NCBI GenBank assembly: GCA_028684435.1
Contig: JAQUFX010000030.1
Span: 1 to 13,058, forward strand
DNA length: 13,058 nt
Source of the DNA: Bacilli bacterium
Lineage (GTDB): Bacteria > Bacillota_I > Bacilli_A > RF39 > UBA660
Direction of reading: 5' to 3'
The translations under genes were made by a program, and so were the position numbers. This document shows positions 5,541 through 12,565 of the stretch, piece by piece (position 1 is the first letter of the stretch; the number at the start of each line of letters is the position of its first letter). Below the pieces are notes generated by a model. It worked only from the letters and a program-made list of their open reading frames with translations, was not told where the DNA came from and ran no database searches.

Positions 5541-6761
5541 ATGAATATTTTAGATATCATAATAAAAAAGAAAAACAAAAAAGAGTTAACATATGAAGAA
5601 CTTTTTATGGCCTTTAATGGTTATCATAAAGGTGAAGTAAAAGATTATCAAATGAGTTCTCTTTTAATGGCAATTACTATTAATGGAATGACTTTAAATG
5701 AAACTTTATCATTAACCGATATTTTTATAAAAAGTGGAAACGCATATCAATTTAATAAAAAAGTATCAGATAAACACTCAACAGGTGGAGTAGGAGATTC
5801 AACAACTTTTATTGTTGCACCAATTGTAGCTAGTATGAATATTCCAATGGCCAAAATGAGTGGAAGAAGTTTAGGCTATACTGGTGGTACAATTGATAAA
5901 TTAGAAAGTATTCCGGGATATAAAACGGTATTATCAGAAGAAGAATTTTATAATCAAATAGATAAAATAGGTCTAGCAGTATGCTCTCAAAGTGAAATGC
6001 TAGTTCCTCTAGATAAAATTATTTATGCTCTTAGAGATGTAAGTGGTACTACAGAATCAATACCTTTAATAGCTTGTTCAATTATGAGTAAAAAAATAGC
6101 TAGTGGAGCTAGTTATATTGTTATTGATATCAAAGTAGGTAGTGGGGCTTTAATTAAAACCAGAGAGGAAGCTGATTTATTTGCTTCTTGGGTAATTAGT
6201 ATTGGAAATCATTATAATAAGAAAGTTAAAACAATTATTACTTCAATGGATGAGCCTTTATCTTCTTCGATTGGTAATGCTCTTGAGATACTTGAAGCAA
6301 TAGAAGTTTTAAAGGGTAAAAATAACAGATTAAAAGAAGTAAGTATTGAAATAGCATCTCATATAGTAAGTATGGCTAAAGGTATTTCAGTAGATGATGC
6401 TAAAATATTATCAAATAATGCTTTAAAAAAAGGTAGTGCTTATAAAATGTTTGAAAAATGGATAACTACTCAAGGTGGGAATCTAAATGCTATTAAAATA
6501 AGTAATAAAGTGTTTTCATTAAAAAGTAATGTAACGGGAATGATAAAGTCAATTAGTGCAATAAATTGTGCCAAACTTTCTTTAAAGTTAGGAGCCGGCA
6601 AAATAAATAAAGATGATATTATTGATCATTCCGTAGGAATAAAACTCCTTCATCAAGTTGGTGATAAAATAAATAAAGATGATATTTTAGCTGAAATCTA
6701 TGTTAAAGATTTTAATTTGAATTTAACCGAAGAAGATTTGAAATTATTTGTCATTAATTAA
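5541..6761 (+). CDS. pdp: Pyrimidine-nucleoside phosphorylase
   Basis: A 406-residue nucleoside phosphorylase of the Pdp/DeoA (NP-II) family. It splits uridine, deoxyuridine or thymidine with phosphate to the base and (deoxy)ribose-1-phosphate, acting in the cytosol as a dimer. The N-terminal helical domain ends before KHSTGGVGD (78-86, phosphate binding with catalytic His79). The family signature SGRSLGYTGGTIDKLES spans 107-123. Substrate-binding residues follow as ALRDVSGTTESIPLIACSIMSKK (163-185: Arg165, Ser180, Lys184). The C-terminal domain ends with GAGKINKDDIIDHSVGI and a swivel-type VGDKINKDDILAEIYV. It is about 25 residues shorter than typical 430-440 aa members, but no motif is missing. 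It stands alone with its own promoter rather than in a deo operon. No clear terminator follows. Pdp is preferred over thymidine-specific DeoA on taxonomic grounds only. Confidence 0.93.
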   Translation: MNILDIIIKKKNKKELTYEELFMAFNGYHKGEVKDYQMSSLLMAITINGMTLNETLSLTDIFIKSGNAYQFNKKVSDKHSTGGVGDSTTFIVAPIVASMNIPMAKMSGRSLGYTGGTIDKLESIPGYKTVLSEEEFYNQIDKIGLAVCSQSEMLVPLDKIIYALRDVSGTTESIPLIACSIMSKKIASGASYIVIDIKVGSGALIKTREEADLFASWVISIGNHYNKKVKTIITSMDEPLSSSIGNALEILEAIEVLKGKNNRLKEVSIEIASHIVSMAKGISVDDAKILSNNALKKGSAYKMFEKWITTQGGNLNAIKISNKVFSLKSNVTGMIKSISAINCAKLSLKLGAGKINKDDIIDHSVGIKLLHQVGDKINKDDILAEIYVKDFNLNLTEEDLKLFVIN

Positions 6762-6786
6762 AAAATATTTTATGATAATAATAATA

Positions 6787-6795
6787 TGTTATAAT
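6787..6795 (+). promoter_or_regulatory. Extended -10 promoter of the surface protein gene
   Basis: TG (6787-6788), one base and a perfect TATAAT (6790-6795) with no good -35. The predicted start near 6802 gives a leader of about 25 nt with AAAGGA (6813-6818) before ATG 6827. The TG-T-TATAAT core is the same as that at rplS. Confidence 0.6.
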
Positions 6796-6826
6796 ATATT
6801 TATAAATAAAATAAAGGAAGTTTATT

Positions 6827-8380
6827 ATGAATAAATTAAGAAAAATAAATAAATTATTAAAAATTATAATAACTATTTCTTTGTTTTTATTAGTAATAGC
6901 TCTTAGTTATGCTTATTTTACTGCTCAAATAATAGGATCAGAAAGTTCTACTACAATAACTGTAGGTGGTGGAACAATGAATATTACTTTTGCTGGTGGG
7001 AGTAATATAACTATGAGCAATATATATCCAAAAGCAACTGCTTGGGGGACTAAAAATTTTACCGTAACAGGAAATAATACAACGGCTTTAACAATGTATT
7101 ATAATTTAACTTTAGTAGTAACAACAAACACATTTATTAGTGGAACTCTTAAATATAGTTTAACTAGTACAAATACAGGAAGTAATGGAACGGTAGCTCC
7201 ATCTGCTACAATGAAGACTATTAATACAGGAACATCATCTATATTATTAGGAAATGGGACATTTATTGGGCCAACAAGTGGAGATAAAGTTCATAGTTAT
7301 ACTTTAGATTTTTATTTTCTTGATACGGGAGTAAACCAAAATGAAAATCTTGGAAAAGCATTTAATACTTATGTAAAAATAGAAGAAGGAATTGGTGTTT
7401 GTAATGAATGCCTTAATACTAAAATATTAGAACAGTATGGAGGGGCATCATCTATAACAGAAGCACCAGCTGGAACTTTTGCTAGTATAAGTGGTAGTAA
7501 TGATAATTTAATGTACAAAATGGATGATGATTATGGAACAAGTTATTATTTTAGAGGAGCAAAAGACTATATTAATAATAATATTATATTTGGTGGCTTT
7601 CAATGGAAGATAGTAAGAATAAATGGAGATGGAACAATAAGACTAATTTATAATGGAATATGTCCAGATAATAATTGTACGATAAATTCAACTGGAACAT
7701 CAACTCAAATGGGAACATCAGCTTTTAATCCAAACGATGATGATAATAAGTATATAGGATATATGTATGGAGGAGCGGCAGGAGTAGCATCAACATCAAG
7801 AGCTCAAGCTACAACAAATGAAACAAATAGTACCATAAAGACATATTTAGATACATGGTACTCGAATAATTTATCAGGAACTGATTATAAATATTATATA
7901 TCAGATACATTGTTTTGTAATGATAGACAGTTAGAAAGTGAAATAGGAGGCCCTGCAACAGGAACAGGTTTTGGGGCTAGTGATACTGATTACGCAGCAT
8001 TATATAGATTGATTACAAATAAAACTCCTAATATAAAATGCGGACTAAAAAATGATCGTTTTACTGTAGATGAAACAACTATTGGGAATGGAGTACTTAC
8101 ATATCCGATAGGATTATTAACAGCAGATGAAGCATCAATAGCGGGTTTAGTTTATAATACAAGTAACACTACTAATTATTTATATACTAATGAGTTTTGC
8201 TGGTCTTTAACCCCAGTTTATTATTACGGGGGAGCTGCCAATTATTTATTTAACCTTGATATTTTTGAAGATGGTTATCCAATTTACAATAATTATGGTG
8301 TTCGCGGAGTATTAAATCTAAAATCAGATACCTTAGTAATTGGTACAGGTACAGTAACTGATCCATATGTAGTACAATAA
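6827..8380 (+). CDS. Large surface protein with camelysin/TasA-like leader and a C-terminal beta domain
   Basis: A 517-residue exported protein. A basic start (MNKLRKINKLLK) precedes a hydrophobic helix at about 13-31 ending in LSYAYFTA. The continuation, with TITVGGGTMNI and later NIYPKATAWGTKNFTVTGNN, resembles the SipW-dependent leader and first strands of camelysin/TasA-type proteins ('yAyF.d...n.f.aGtl.l'). Residues about 35-190 form a Thr/Asn/Gly-rich beta domain. A CNEC motif (C192, C195) opens a linker. Residues about 230-517 form a second domain containing YYFRGAKDYINNNIIFGGFQWKIVRI (about 241-266), NGDGTIRLIY, CPDNNC (C279, C284) and a C-terminal GVRGVLNLKSDTLVIGTGTVTDPYVV. I have the impression that this paired layout is common in uncultured gut Bacilli, but know no function for it. 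There is no LPXTG motif or C-terminal anchor. The gene is monocistronic, and no sipW-like peptidase lies in the window. Confidence 0.82.
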   Translation: MNKLRKINKLLKIIITISLFLLVIALSYAYFTAQIIGSESSTTITVGGGTMNITFAGGSNITMSNIYPKATAWGTKNFTVTGNNTTALTMYYNLTLVVTTNTFISGTLKYSLTSTNTGSNGTVAPSATMKTINTGTSSILLGNGTFIGPTSGDKVHSYTLDFYFLDTGVNQNENLGKAFNTYVKIEEGIGVCNECLNTKILEQYGGASSITEAPAGTFASISGSNDNLMYKMDDDYGTSYYFRGAKDYINNNIIFGGFQWKIVRINGDGTIRLIYNGICPDNNCTINSTGTSTQMGTSAFNPNDDDNKYIGYMYGGAAGVASTSRAQATTNETNSTIKTYLDTWYSNNLSGTDYKYYISDTLFCNDRQLESEIGGPATGTGFGASDTDYAALYRLITNKTPNIKCGLKNDRFTVDETTIGNGVLTYPIGLLTADEASIAGLVYNTSNTTNYLYTNEFCWSLTPVYYYGGAANYLFNLDIFEDGYPIYNNYGVRGVLNLKSDTLVIGTGTVTDPYVVQ

Positions 8381-8395
8381 TAATTTTATAAAAAT

Positions 8396-8433
8396 TAAAA
8401 AAAATATCCTGGGATTCTTCCTAGGCATTTTTT
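8396..8433 (+). terminator. Rho-independent terminator of the surface protein gene
   Basis: CCTGGG (8408-8413) pairs with CCTAGG (8420-8425) with one G-U pair around loop ATTCTT, and is followed by CA and T6 (8428-8433). An A-rich tract lies before the stem. It is the most GC-rich hairpin in the window and an ordinary strong terminator. Confidence 0.9.
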
Positions 8434-8466
8434 ATTATAAAATATTTTGAAATCATTCTTTTTAAC

Positions 8467-8495
8467 TTTACAAAGTTGAGTTTAAATACTATAAT
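8467..8495 (+). promoter_or_regulatory. Sigma-A promoter for lon
   Basis: TTTACA (8467-8472, 5 of 6), exactly 17 bp, and TATAAT (8490-8495, 6 of 6). Transcription should begin near 8502, only a few bases before the ribosome binding site GGAGGTG. I see no CIRCE or CtsR-type repeat around it. Confidence 0.8.
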
Positions 8496-8506
8496 AAAAC
8501 ACATAT

Positions 8507-10819
8507 TTGGAGGTGCTGATTATTAAAGAAGATATTCCAGTATTATTACTGAAAAAACTATCATTACTTCCCCTTCAAGAAGTACGTATTGAACTTAATA
8601 ATGATCTAAGTAAAAAGATTATTGATTTAAGTATTAAAAAATATAATAAAAAGATATTAATTATATTACCTATTAATTCTTTAGAAGAATCTCCATCAGT
8701 AAAAGATTTACCTGAAGTTGGGGTATTAACTTATATAAAATCTTCTATTGAGCTTCCTAATGGGAATTATCGAGTTGTTATAAAAGGTTTAAATCGAGTA
8801 AAAACCTTAAATTATACTAATTATAAAGAAAATAAAAGTATTTTAATTTCTACAATAAAAAAATTATATATTGATAAAGGCGAAACTAATGAAGAAGTAG
8901 CTTTAAAAAGAAAGCTAATTGAGCTTACTAGAAATTATATTAAAATAAATCCTGAATCATCTAATAGTATATTAACAAAAATCAATGAAAATGAATCATT
9001 AGATAATTTAACTGATTTAGTTGTTCCTTTTATCAATTTACCTTTAAATAAAAAAATAAAATATATGAATGAATTTAGTGAAGCATTAAGATCTAGAAAT
9101 TTAATTGAAGATTTAACGATTGAATTAGAAGTAATAAAATTAAATAATAAATTAGATCGCGATATTAGAATTGATTTTGAGCGTGAACAAAAAGAGTATT
9201 TATTAAAAGCTAAAGTGGAAAAACTTAATCAAGAATTAGGTATTAATAGTAGTACTAAAGAAAGTGAAATATTATTATATACCGAAAAAATTAAATTATT
9301 AAATGTCAATGAATCTATTAATGAAAAATTAGTTCATGAATTAAAAAAATATAATTATACTCCCGAAAATAGTCCTGATGCATCAATTATTAGAAATTAT
9401 TTAGATACTGTATTAAGTCTTCCTTTTAATATATCTTCAAAAGAAGAATTAAATGTTTTAAATATTAATAATAGTTTAAATAAAACTCATTATGGAGTTG
9501 AACATATTAAAAGAAGAATTGAAGAATATGCTGCTTTAAAAGCTATAAATCCAGAATTAATAAGTCCAATAATTTGTTTAGTGGGAGCACCTGGAGTAGG
9601 TAAAACAACTTTAGCAATGAGTATCAGTGGGGCTTTAAAAAGAGAGTTTTTTAAAATTAGTGTTGGAGGCTTAAATGACTCAAGTGAATTAATCGGCCAT
9701 CGCCGCACTTACTTAGGGGCTTCACCTGGTAAAATAATATCTGGTATTAAAAAATGTGGAGTTGATAATCCTGTTATCTTAATTGATGAAGTTGATAAAA
9801 TGGTTAAAGATTATAAAGGTGATCCAGCTAGTGTTTTACTTGATATTCTTGATGTTAATCAAAATAAAAACTTTATTGATAATTATATTGAAGAACCATT
9901 TGATTTATCAGCAATTTTATTTATCTTAACAGCTAATGATGAGAATATGATTCCAGTTCCTTTAAAAGATCGATTAGAAATAATGTATATAGATAGTTAT
10001 ACTATTTATGATAAAAAAGATATCGCTCTTAATCATTTAATTCCTAATATTTGTTTAAAATATAATTATAAAAAAATAAAAATTAAAGATGAATATATAT
10101 TATTTATTATTAATCATTATACTTTAGAAAGTGGAGTAAGAGAATTAGAAAGAATTCTTGATAAATTAATTAGAAATATTATTATAAATAATATAACTTC
10201 TTCTAAAATAACTTTAGATTATATTAAAAAAATATTAGGTAATATTATATATGATAATATAATAAGTAATAATGATATTGGAACAATTAATATTTTAGGA
10301 GTAAGTCCTTTAGGTGGCAAAATAATTAATGTTCAGAGTTTATTAATACCAAATGAAGCTGGAATTACTATTACTGGTAATGTTGGAGATATTACTAAAG
10401 ATAATATATATGTAGTAATAAATTATTTAAAAGCAACGCGTTATATAGATAGTAAAATATTAAATAATAAATCATTTCATATTAATTTTAATCAAGATAT
10501 AAAATTAAATGGTGCTAGTGGTTCTTTAGGAGTTGCCGTTTCTATATTAAGTTTAATTAATAATATTAAAATTGATTCTAAAATAGCTTTTACTGGTAAA
10601 TTAGATTTGTATGGAAATATATTAAAAGTAAAATCTATTAAAGAAAAAATAATCACGGCTTTTAATAATAATATTAAAACAATATATTTGCCTCAATTAA
10701 ATCTAGAAGATATTAATAAGGTACCTGTTTTTATATTAAAAGAGATGAAATTAATTTTTGTAAGTACCTTTGATGAATTATATAAAGATTTATTTAAAAA
10801 AGCAAAGACAAGTAAATAA
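8507..10819 (+). CDS. lon: ATP-dependent protease Lon
   Basis: A LonA-type AAA+ serine protease that degrades damaged and regulatory proteins as a cytosolic hexamer; up to 770 residues, against about 775-785 normally. Numbering is from TTG 8507. The N-domain (about 6-200) opens with DIPVLLLKKLSLLPLQEVRIEL, followed by a coiled-coil helical part. The ATPase has Walker A GAPGVGKTT (360-368), ISVGGLNDSSELIGHRRTYLGASPG, and Walker B VILIDEVDK (423-431). In the protease domain, Ser671 in NGASGS aligns without gaps with the catalytic Ser of DGPSAG, and Lys712 in SIKEK with the catalytic Lys. Flanking residues are altered: PSAG to ASGS, TGE to TGK and IGGLKEK to VKSIKEK. The first residues are uncertain. 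TTG 8507 is the longest canonical choice, but the ribosome binding site fits ATT 8519/8522 better, and IKEDIPVLLL looks like the natural N-terminus. The gene is monocistronic. Confidence 0.93.
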   Translation: MEVLIIKEDIPVLLLKKLSLLPLQEVRIELNNDLSKKIIDLSIKKYNKKILIILPINSLEESPSVKDLPEVGVLTYIKSSIELPNGNYRVVIKGLNRVKTLNYTNYKENKSILISTIKKLYIDKGETNEEVALKRKLIELTRNYIKINPESSNSILTKINENESLDNLTDLVVPFINLPLNKKIKYMNEFSEALRSRNLIEDLTIELEVIKLNNKLDRDIRIDFEREQKEYLLKAKVEKLNQELGINSSTKESEILLYTEKIKLLNVNESINEKLVHELKKYNYTPENSPDASIIRNYLDTVLSLPFNISSKEELNVLNINNSLNKTHYGVEHIKRRIEEYAALKAINPELISPIICLVGAPGVGKTTLAMSISGALKREFFKISVGGLNDSSELIGHRRTYLGASPGKIISGIKKCGVDNPVILIDEVDKMVKDYKGDPASVLLDILDVNQNKNFIDNYIEEPFDLSAILFILTANDENMIPVPLKDRLEIMYIDSYTIYDKKDIALNHLIPNICLKYNYKKIKIKDEYILFIINHYTLESGVRELERILDKLIRNIIINNITSSKITLDYIKKILGNIIYDNIISNNDIGTINILGVSPLGGKIINVQSLLIPNEAGITITGNVGDITKDNIYVVINYLKATRYIDSKILNNKSFHINFNQDIKLNGASGSLGVAVSILSLINNIKIDSKIAFTGKLDLYGNILKVKSIKEKIITAFNNNIKTIYLPQLNLEDINKVPVFILKEMKLIFVSTFDELYKDLFKKAKTSK
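8509..8515 (+). promoter_or_regulatory. Shine-Dalgarno GGAGGTG that calls the lon start into question
   Basis: This 7-base match to the 16S tail overlaps the TTG at 8507 and the GTG at 8513, so neither is well placed to be the start it serves. The codons at proper distance are ATT 8519 and ATT 8522. No ATG is nearby. Confidence 0.6.
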
Positions 10820-10832
10820 AATTACTTGTTTT
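10805..10832 (+). terminator. Terminator of lon with the stop codon in its loop
   Basis: ACAAGTAA (10808-10815) pairs perfectly with TTACTTGT (10822-10829); G-U and A-U pairs extend the stem outward by three. The loop ATAAAA contains the lon stop TAA (10817-10819). The U-tract is short (GTTTTAG), so efficiency may be moderate and some read-through into the next gene is possible. Confidence 0.7.
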
Positions 10833-10837
10833 AGTTT

Positions 10838-10866
10838 GCATTAAAAATAATGCTTTATCATATAAT
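10838..10866 (+). promoter_or_regulatory. Promoter of the SpoVID-like gene with an inverted repeat over its -35/spacer
   Basis: A perfect TATAAT (10861-10866) lies 21 nt before ATG 10888, and AAAGGA (10874-10879) serves as the binding site. No standard -35 is present at 17 bp. In its place is a perfect inverted repeat GCATTA-AAAA-TAATGC (10838-10853), which could be an operator, or a second hairpin for read-through from lon. A promoter lacking a sigma-A -35 could also belong to another sigma factor. Confidence 0.5.
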
Positions 10867-10887
10867 TTCTTAGAAAGGATTGATTAT

Positions 10888-11700
10888 ATGAATGAAACAT
10901 TTATTTTAGATAAAGAGTTAATGTTTAAAAGTAATATTTATGAAATAACTAGTTTATCTATTGAACATAGCTATGATGTTGTAGGATCTAATTGTGAAGG
11001 AGAATTTATTTTATCAGGTGAATATCGTTTACATGAAGTAAGTATTAATAAAGAAGATTTTAGTTTTAGAATACCTTTTAGTACAGAATTAAGAAGTAAT
11101 GTTAATTTAGATAGTGTTGAAGTAGATATAAATGATTTTTCTTATGAATTAAATGAAGATGTTTTAGAAGTCCATATCGAATATTTAATAAGAGGAGAAC
11201 AAAGTTTAATAGAATTTGCTGAAGAAGCTGATTTAGATGAATTTTTAAAAAATAATGAAGCTGAAATAGTTGATTTATCAGAAGAAGAAAAAGTGCCTGA
11301 ATTAAATGAAGAATCTGATTTAGAAAATGATGATCGAAATGATAATGATGAAAACCATGAAGAAGAAACAGCAGAACCAATTGATCAATTAAATAAAGAA
11401 AATATAATAATTCCAGATATTCCTATAGCAAACGAAGAAAGACATCATGAAGATAAAACAGAAGTAGATGAAATTAAAGAAGAACCAAAAGTAACGGAAG
11501 TAGATAAAAATACAATAATTAATAGCATTAATTCTGAAGAGAGTTTTATAACTTATCATGTTCATACGGTAATTCCATCAGATACTTTTGAAAGCATATG
11601 TGCACTTTATAATACTAATTTAAATGATTTAAAAAAATATAATAATGTTGATGAATTAATTTTAAATATGAAGTTAATAATTCCTGATGAAGAAAATTAA
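10888..11700 (+). CDS. SpoVID-like protein: SPOCS domain, acidic linker, C-terminal LysM
   Basis: A 270-residue protein with the architecture of SpoVID, the morphogenetic protein that wraps the coat around the forespore in Bacillus. Residues about 1-103 match the N-terminal SPOCS pattern: the FILSGEYRLHE strand (40-50), FRIPFSTEL (60-68), VEVDINDFSYELNEDVLEVHIEYLIRGE (77-104). Residues about 107-215 are a very acidic, low-complexity linker (many Glu/Asp, with EEE, DD and HHED). Residues about 222-267 form a LysM: ITYHVHTVIPSDTFESICALYNTNLNDLKKYNN...LIIPDEEN. B. subtilis SpoVID is about twice as long, with a longer linker. No signal peptide is present, consistent with action on the mother-cell side. 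The following gene overlaps by 14 bp and resembles YsxE, the neighbour of SpoVID in Bacillus. The domain calls are good; the sporulation role is inferred. Confidence 0.83.
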   Translation: MNETFILDKELMFKSNIYEITSLSIEHSYDVVGSNCEGEFILSGEYRLHEVSINKEDFSFRIPFSTELRSNVNLDSVEVDINDFSYELNEDVLEVHIEYLIRGEQSLIEFAEEADLDEFLKNNEAEIVDLSEEEKVPELNEESDLENDDRNDNDENHEEETAEPIDQLNKENIIIPDIPIANEERHHEDKTEVDEIKEEPKVTEVDKNTIINSINSEESFITYHVHTVIPSDTFESICALYNTNLNDLKKYNNVDELILNMKLIIPDEEN

Positions 11701-12565
11701 TGAAATACTAAAACCTAAAAAAATAACGATAACTGGTAAGAGTAAAATATTATGTACTGAAAATGGTAAATGTGTTATAAAAGAAAAAAATAAAGATGTA
11801 AAATCTTTATATGATTATTTAAATACTAGACAATTTAATAATTATCCAGAGATTATCGATGAGATTAATAATAAATATGTCTATGAATATTTAGATAGTG
11901 TTAATATTCCTAATAATCAAAAATCTGCTGATATGGCTGATTTACTTGCGCTACTCCATAATAAAACTGCATATTTTAAACCTATTACGACAGATTATAT
12001 AAAAAATATTTATGAAGAAATTCAAAATAATATTAGATTTATAGAAGAATATTATGCAGAACATTTTGAAAAAATTGCTTCTGAGGTTATAATGAGCCCA
12101 TCTAATTACTTATTAATAAGAAATAGTAGTAAGTTACTTGCTAATTTTAAATATATTAAAGATGAATTAGATAATTGGTATAAATTAATGACAGATAAAA
12201 CCAAAGAGAGAGTCGTATATTGCCATAATAATTTAACTATTGATCATTATATTAAAAATAAAAATGAATATTTAATATCTTGGGATAATTATAGTATAGA
12301 TACTCCAGTTCTTGATTTAATTAATTTGTATTCTAATGATTATAATAAATATGAGTTTAGTAATTTTTTAGAAAATTATAATCAAAAATTTCCATTAAGT
12401 AATGAGGAATTAAAACTATTTTTTATTATGATATCTCTTCCAAAAGAAGCAAACTGTTCTATTTATGAATTTGATAATACTAGAAAAGTTAATGAAATCC
12501 TTACTTATTTATATAAAACTGAAAAGTTAATAAAACCATATTATTCGCCACAGAATATAAAATAA
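11687..12565 (+). CDS. CotS/YsxE-like kinase-fold protein with degenerate active site
   Basis: A 292-residue protein with the outline of the aminoglycoside-phosphotransferase fold, as in the spore-coat CotS/YutH/YsxE group. Visible elements: CVIKEKN with the possible nucleotide Lys32 (29-35), the hinge KYVYEYLD (63-70), an LLALLHNKTAYFKP helix (86-99), the catalytic-loop equivalent VVYCHNNLTIDHYI (176-189), LISWDN (196-201) and PVLDLINLY (207-215). The canonical HGDxxxxN reads HNN...H (His180, Asn182, His187) and IDWE reads ISWD (Ser198), so the catalytic Asp, its Asn partner and the Mg-binding Asp are all replaced. It starts at ATG 11687 inside the SpoVID-like gene (14-bp overlap) without a ribosome binding site, which points to translational coupling. 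The spoVID-ysxE order is the same in B. subtilis. It is probably a non-catalytic coat or scaffold partner. Family moderately sure, function inferred. Confidence 0.72.
   Translation: MKKINEILKPKKITITGKSKILCTENGKCVIKEKNKDVKSLYDYLNTRQFNNYPEIIDEINNKYVYEYLDSVNIPNNQKSADMADLLALLHNKTAYFKPITTDYIKNIYEEIQNNIRFIEEYYAEHFEKIASEVIMSPSNYLLIRNSSKLLANFKYIKDELDNWYKLMTDKTKERVVYCHNNLTIDHYIKNKNEYLISWDNYSIDTPVLDLINLYSNDYNKYEFSNFLENYNQKFPLSNEELKLFFIMISLPKEANCSIYEFDNTRKVNEILTYLYKTEKLIKPYYSPQNIK

Noticed and set aside
8340..8380. Sortase (LPXTG) or other C-terminal wall anchor on the surface protein
   Set aside because: The C-terminus ends in a beta strand (TDPYVVQ) with no LPXTG, hydrophobic helix or basic tail.
9490..9708. 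Minus-strand open frame of 72 codons inside lon
   Set aside because: It is antisense to the Walker A region of lon, has no ribosome binding site, and its composition is what the complementary strand of the conserved ATPase codons would give.
11102..11380. Minus-strand open frame of 92 codons inside the SpoVID-like gene
   Set aside because: It is rich in Leu, His, Phe and Gln because it is the antisense of the Glu/Asp/Asn-rich linker; no start signal.
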